Made by a program: the position numbers and the translations under genes
Source of the DNA: Trissonchulus latispiculum
Lineage: Eukaryota > Nematoda > Enoplea > Enoplida > Ironidae
Assembly (NCBI GenBank): GCA_030248195.1
Contig: JASAND010012799.1
Span: 1-64,000 of the forward strand
DNA: 64,000 bases
Direction of reading: 5' to 3'
Shown here: in pieces, positions 59,349 to 64,000 of the stretch
Layout of the letters: every line of letters begins with the position of its first letter
Numbering within the stretch: position 1 is the stretch's first letter
Notes under the pieces: generated by a model
The model's database searches: none
Seen by the model: only the letters and a program-made list of their open reading frames with translations
What the model was told of the DNA's origin: nothing

Positions 59349-59800
59349 TAATACAATTAAATCTAGGTAGTAATATGCATTATTATGCATTCTACCGCTT
59401 ACGTTATTTCAATGTTTTATTTGTTTCTGATGTTAGGCGTAAAATACTCTTTGACTGTTTCGACTCCGGAATAAGATAATTTTCTTGTGTCTTCAATGCG
59501 GAAGTAATCTGAATTTAAATTTTCTTTTAAATTTCTCTTTTAAATTTTAAATTTAAATCTCTCAACCAAAATAAAAAAATTTGAAAACAAGAATTTCTAC
59601 TTGGTGCCGACCCCCTGCTGTCAGAAAACTCTGGGTGCGCCACTGTACATATGCGGCATATATAAATGTGCATATGTCATTGATTTTCAGTTGCTTTGTT
59701 TGTGGAATTTGATTTATAAGTTTTGACATTATTCGGCTGCGTGTGTTTCTGAAGATACATAGCTTTTATTTCTGAGATATTACCTTGGTTCAACTCTCAG
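59349..59800. other. 5' flank of the exon array
   Basis: AT-rich. tatttctgagatattacctt at about 59768 is the counterpart of the 5' flank of the left copy (51700-51740, minus strand). This shows the inverted duplication extends to the HMG-like gene. It ends ...caactctcag, a possible acceptor. Confidence 0.5.
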
Positions 59801-60362
59801 CACAATCGATGACCAGTCGATGGATCTAGCTGATCAGGATGAAAATCAGATCAATAAATCGCCTGATCTACTGGTGAATGGGGAGGATATCGGGGATGAA
59901 GAATGTACCAGCAGTGCAGCGGGTCCCAGCCTGAAAGAACGAGTAATGGCGCACAAGGACTTTCCGCGCATGCGCGATGCCATGCAGGCGCTCTACTATC
60001 CTCCTGATCAACCGCCGAAATGTGGTGCTGCAGCACCGCCACTTCCACAGCACCAGAGTGGGGGTTGACGTCAGCGCTAGGGCCTCAGCTATCGCCAGCT
60101 GACCGCTGTCCACTGGGAACAGATTGCCCAAGCCTACCCACGCTTTTCGGCTGACCAGTGTAAGAGCTTCTATCAGCAGGCCCGGAAACGGTTGCTCAAC
60201 GATTGTCCCCTACAGCTGGAGGTGGCCCTCTTCTGCCACTGGGCTGAGACCACACCCCGGTCAGCTCAGGTGCCGGTGAAGCGGGCCAAAACAGCCTGCA
60301 ATCTGTTCATGGCGGAATATTCGAAACGGTTTTCGGAGCGTGGTAAGAGTGTCCAGTTTCAG
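59801..60362 (+). pseudogene. HMG-like exon array, unit 1 (two nonsense codons)
   Basis: This unit keeps the longer exon start (STIDDQSMDLADQDENQINK), as in the left copy, then the shared region. Two in-frame stops interrupt it: TGA at 60066-60068 (from CGA) and TAG at 60078-60080. After that the frame is open again to the donor CAG|GTTAGT at 60362/60363. Both look like single-base changes, so the unit is recently dead. The absence of the lysine-rich N-terminus suggests that segment was deleted or lies in a separate exon. Confidence 0.8.
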
Positions 60363-60720
60363 GTTAGTCTCTGTGAGTCATGGGGGAGCTCGGAGTGCCC
60401 TCCTTAAAGGGTAATAGAATTAAGAATATTCGAAAAGTTGAAAATTTGCCTTTTTGCGTATACGTGTCCGCGGTACTACCGAAGTATTTACCAACGCAAG
60501 AAAAAGGCAATTGATACAGAGTTTTACAAAATTAAGGCTAGTAGGCTTAATTCTTCGCAAGGCCTCATGCTAGTTATCGTTAGATTTTTGATTTGTCACT
60601 TAACGAAAGACAACTTTATGCGCGTTAATTTTTGGTGATGTTCGACTTTCAAGTAGACTAATATTTGTACTTTCAACCGCAGTAAATCCTATGCTGTAAA
60701 TCTTTAGTTTTGATAATCAG

Positions 60721-61220
60721 GAGCGGAATTCGTGAATGGGGAGGATATCGGAGATGAAGCCTGTACCAACACTGCAGCGGGTCCCAGACTGGAAGAACGA
60801 GTGATGGAGCACGAAGACCGTCTGCGCATGCGCGATGCCATGCAGGCGCTCTACGCTCCTCCTGATCAACCGCCGGAATGTGGTGCTGCAACACCGCCAC
60901 CTCCACAGCACCAGTGTGGGGGTCGAGGTCAGCGCGCCTGCTTCAGCTATGGCCAGCTGACTGCTGTCCACTGGGAACAGATTGCCCAAGCCTGCCCACG
61001 CTTCTCGGCTGACCAGTGCAAGAGCTTCTATCAGCAGGCCCGAAAACGGTTGCTCAACGATTGTCCCCTACAGCTGGAGGTGGCCCTCTTCTGCCACTGG
61101 GCTGAGACCACACCCCGGTCAACTCAGGTGCCGGTGAAGCGGGCCAAAACAGCCTGCAATCTGTTCATGGCGGAATATTCGAAACGGTTTTCGGAGCGTG
61201 GTAAGAGTGTCCAGTTTCAG
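60721..61220 (+). CDS. HMG-like exon array, unit 2 (open)
   Basis: The acceptor gttttgataatcag precedes and the donor TTTCAG|GTTAGT follows, giving a 500-nt exon open in one frame (GA|GCG GAA TTC GTG AAT...). It encodes about 166 residues: an acidic start (VNGEDIGDEACTNTAAGP), LRMRDAMQALYAPPDQPPEC, a Pro/Gln/His and Gly-Gly-Arg stretch, and HWEQIAQACPRFSADQCKSF. A helical KRLLNDCPLQLEVALFCHWA follows, and finally PVKRAKTACNLFMAEYSKRF, which looks like helix 1 of an HMG-box cut by a phase 0 intron. The entry is phase 1, so two array exons cannot be joined in frame. Downstream exons are outside the window. Function unknown; nucleic-acid binding is inferred. Confidence 0.7.
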
Positions 61221-61579
61221 GTTAGTCTCTGTGAGTCATGGGGGAGCTCGGAGTGCCCCCCTTAAGGGGTAATAGACTTAAGAATATTCGAAAAGTTGAA
61301 AATTTGTCTTTTTGCGTATACGTGTCCGCGGTACTACCGAAGTATTTACCAACGCAAGAAAAAGGCAATTGATACAGAGTTTTACAAAATTAAGGCTAGT
61401 AGGCGTAATTCTTCGCAAGGCCTCATGCTAGTTATCGTTAGATTTTTGATTTGTCACTTAACGAAAGACAACTTTATGCGCGCTAATTTTTGGTGATGTT
61501 CGACTTTCAAGTAGACTAATATTTGTACTTTTGAACCGCAGTAAATCCTATGCTGTAAATCTTTAGTTTTGATAATCAG
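61221..61579 (+). repeat. Array intron (unit 2), representative
   Basis: The 359-bp spacer is highly conserved in every unit (60363-60720, 61221-61579, 62079-62437, 62938-63297, 63798 onward). It includes gggggagctcggagtgcc and a short open stretch, FAYTCPRYYRSIYQRKKKAI, that recurs in most units. Conservation is equal to that of the exons, as expected for recent tandem copies, so the short ORF is not called a gene. Each spacer ends in gtaaatctttagttttgata followed by atcag. Confidence 0.8.
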
Positions 61580-62078
61580 CAGCGGAATTCGTGAATGGGG
61601 AGGATATCGGGGATGAAGCCTGTACCAACAGTTCAGCGGGTCCCTGCCTGAAAGAACTCGTGATGGCGCACAAGACTGTCTGCGCATGCGCGATGCCATG
61701 CAGGCGCTCTACGCTCCTCCTGATCAACCGCCGGAATGTGGTGCTGCAGCACCGCCACCTCTACAGCACCAGTGTGGGGGTCGAGGTCAGCGCGCCGGCC
61801 TGAGCTATCGCCAGCTGACCGCTGTCCACTGGGAACAGATTGCCCAAGCCTGCCCACGCTTCTCGGCTGACCAGTGCAAGAGCTTCTATCAGCAGGCCCG
61901 AAAACGGTTGCTCAACGATTGTCCCCTACAGCTGGAGGTGGCCCTCTTCTGCCACTGGGCTGAGACCACACCCCGGTCAGCTCAGGTGCCGGTGAAGGGG
62001 GCCAAAACAGCCTGCAATCTGTTCATGGCGGAATATTCGAAACGGTTTTCGGAGCGTGGTAAGAGTGTCCAGTTTCAG
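61580..62078 (+). pseudogene. HMG-like exon array, unit 3 (1-nt deletion)
   Basis: Same exon, 499 nt. One base is missing near 61672 (gcgcacaagac where other units have gcgcacgaagac), which shifts the frame after the codons for VMAH. The remainder is open in the shifted frame. It also has KGAKTA where the others have KRAKTA. Confidence 0.85.
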
Positions 62079-62437
62079 GTTAGTCTCTGTGAGTCATGGG
62101 GGAGCTCGGAGTGCCCTCCTTAAGGGGTAATAGACTTAAGAATATTCGAAAAGTTGAAAATTTGTCTTTTTGCGTATACGTGTCCGCGGTACTACCGAAG
62201 TATTTACCAACGCAAGAAAAAGGCAATTGATACAGAGTTTTACAAAATTAAGGCTAGTAGGCGTAATTCTTCGCAAGGCCTCATGCTAGTTATCGTTAGA
62301 TTTTTGATTTGTCACTTAACGAAAGACAACTTTATGCGCGTTAATTTTTGGTGATGTTCGACTTTCAAGTAGACTAATATTTGTACTTTTGAACCGCAGT
62401 AAATCCTATGCTGTAAATCTTTAGTTTTGATAATCAG

Positions 62438-62937
62438 GAGCGGAATTCGTGAATGGGGAGGATATCGGAGATGAAGCCTGTACCAACACTGCAGCGGGTC
62501 CCAGACTGGAAGAACGAGTGATGGCGCACGAAGACTGTCTGCGCATGCGCGATGCCAAGCAGGCGCTCTACGCTCCTCCTGATCAACCGCCGGAATGTGG
62601 TGCTGCAACACCGCCACCTCCACAGCACCAGTGTGGGGGTCGAGGTCAGCGCGCCGGCTTCAGCTATGGCCAGCTGACTGCTGTCCACTGGGAACAGATT
62701 GCCCAAGCCTGCCCACGCTTCTCGGCTGACCAGTGCAAGAGCTTCTATCAGCAGGCCCGGAAACGGTTGCTCAACGATTGTCCCCTACAGCTGGAGGTGG
62801 CCCTCTTCTGCCACTGGGCTGAGACCACACCCCGGTCAGCTCAGGTGCCGGTGAAGCGGGCCAAAACAGCCTGCAATCTGTTCATGGCGGAATATTTGAA
62901 ACGGTTGGCGGAGCGTGATAAGAGTGTCCAGTTTCAG
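62438..62937 (+). CDS. HMG-like exon array, unit 4 (open)
   Basis: A 500-nt exon, open throughout, with the same acceptor and donor. It differs from units 2 and 5 at several residues (RMRDAKQAL; AEYLKRLAERDKSVQ), and the DNA of that last stretch (ttggcggagcgtgataagag) agrees with the left copy. It therefore looks closest to the ancestral sequence at its 3' end. Confidence 0.7.
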
Positions 62938-63297
62938 GTTAGTCTCTGTGAGTCATGGGGGAGCTCGGAGTGCCCTCCTTAAGGGGTAATAGACATAAGA
63001 ATATTCGAAAAGTTGAAAATTTGCCTTTTTTGCGTATACGTGTCCGCGGTACTACCGAAGTATTTACCAACGCAAGAAAAAGGCAATTGATACAGAGTTT
63101 TACAAAATTAAGGCTAGTAGGCGTAATTCTTCGCAAGGCCTCATGCTAGTTATCGTTAGATTTTTGATTTGTCACTTAACGAAAGACAACTTTATGCGCG
63201 TTAATTTTTGGCGATGTTTGACTTTCAAGTAGACTAATATTTGTACTTTTCAACCGCAGTAAATCCTATGCTGTAAATCTTTAGTTTTGATAATCAG

Positions 63298-63797
63298 GAG
63301 CGGAATTCGTGAATGGGGAGGATATCGGAGATGAAGCCTGTACCAACACTGCAGCGGGTCCCAGACTGGAAGAACGAGTGATGGAGCACGAAGACCGTCT
63401 GCGCATGCGCGATGCCATGCAGGCGCTCTACACTCCTCCTGATCAACCGCCGGAATGTGGTGCTGCAACACCGCCACCTCCACAGCACCAGTGTGGGGGT
63501 CGAGGTCAGCGCGCCTGCTTCAGCTATGGCCAGCTGACTGCTGTCCACTGGGAACAGATTGCCCAAGCCTGCCCACGCTTCTCGGCTGACCAGTGCAAGA
63601 GCTTCTATCAGCAGGCCCGAAAACGGTTGCTCAACGATTGTCCCCTACAGCTGGAGGTGGCCCTCTTCTGCCACTGGGCTGAGACCACACCCCGGTCAAC
63701 TCAGGTGCCGGTGAAGCGGGCCAAAACAGCCTGCAATCTGTTCATGGCGGAATATTCGAAACGGTTTTCGGAGCGTGGTAAGAGTGTCCAGTTTCAG
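63298..63797 (+). CDS. HMG-like exon array, unit 5 (open)
   Basis: A 500-nt open exon almost identical to unit 2, sharing its private changes (VMEHEDRLRMRD, RACFSYGQL, TPRSTQVP). One private change is YTPPDQ for YAPPDQ. The offset from unit 2 is 2577 bp, exactly three units, indicating a three-unit higher-order repeat. Confidence 0.7.
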
Positions 63798-64000
63798 GTT
63801 AGTCTCTGTGAGTCATGGGGGAGCTCGGAGTGCCCCCCTTAAGGGGTAATAGACTTAAGAATATTCGAAAAGTTGAAAATTTGTCTTTTTGCGTATACGT
63901 GTCCGCGGTACTACCGAAGTATTTACCAACGCAAGAAAAAGGCAATTGATACAGAGTTTTACAAAATTAAGGCTAGTAGGCGTAATTCTTCGCAAGGCCT

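Larger units (their letters stand above)
59801..64000 (+). repeat. Tandem array of about 859-bp exon-intron units, incomplete at window end
   Basis: Unit starts at 60721, 61580, 62438 and 63298 give periods of 859, 858 and 860 bp. Unit 1 starts differently. The array is still running at the last base. The junction created by the duplication is ...gagcggaattc|GTGAATGG: unit 1 and the left copy have cctgatctactg before GTGAATGG, so the copies lack the first part of the original exon and use intron-derived sequence instead. Confidence 0.93.

Noticed and set aside
60438..62354. Recurrent 66-codon ORF in the array introns (FAYTCPRYYRSIYQRKKKAI)
   Set aside because: It lies between a good donor and the next acceptor, and its conservation equals that of the whole unit, so there is no sign of separate selection.

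Overview
This window reads as nuclear DNA of an invertebrate animal. It is gene-poor, AT-rich and crowded with DNA-transposon debris. Protein-coding exons are short and GC-rich compared with the surrounding AT-rich introns and intergenic DNA. They are bounded by good GT/AG splice sites whose phases match. There are Pol III-type tRNA structures, a CR1-like LINE tail, hAT-, Harbinger- and Tc1-like relics, and many foldback elements. No bacterial operons, ribosome-binding sites, rRNA or CRISPR arrays were seen. The phylum cannot be fixed from the sequence. The orphan rhodopsin-like GPCR and the repeat content would suit a lophotrochozoan, but that is only a guess.

Layout. 1-16 kb: the 3' part of a plus-strand gene whose 5' end lies outside the window. 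One possible alternative last exon ends at 369. Three phase-matched exons (9931-11479, 12133-12349, 14480-14622) encode a long, proline-rich, disordered C-terminus. The intervening introns hold MITEs and foldbacks. 16.3-17.7 kb: an intact single-exon class A GPCR on the minus strand, convergent with the first gene. 17.7-21.4 kb: a tRNA-derived SINE, a foldback, and a GC-rich element nested in a TIR element. 21.8-28.5 kb: a giant inverted repeat whose inner 5.4 kb is a spacer-free palindrome. Each arm carries a C2H2 zinc-finger ORF and a second, broken zinc-finger exon, read outward from a shared centre. 28.5-50.9 kb: almost only repeats. These include a hAT-like element nested in a G-rich minisatellite inside an older TIR element, a TTAA-flanked foldback, another 8-bp-TSD element, a Harbinger-like MITE, a CR1 tail and long microsatellites. 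One well-folded tRNA-like gene and one weak two-exon candidate gene also lie here.

50.9-64 kb: a second large inverted duplication. Its outer parts hold copies of a gene that starts MGKHKKHR and has an exon ending inside a putative HMG-box. The left copy is a pseudogene with partial internal tandem duplications. The right copy has grown into a tandem array of about 859-bp units (500-bp exon plus about 359-bp intron) that runs off the window end. Units 2, 4 and 5 are open and 1 and 3 are broken. A three-unit higher-order pattern indicates unequal exchange.

The two most unusual objects are the zinc-finger palindrome and the non-symmetric exon array. No set of genes here forms a recognisable pathway. 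Most structure is explained by inverted duplication, nested transposition and local tandem expansion.
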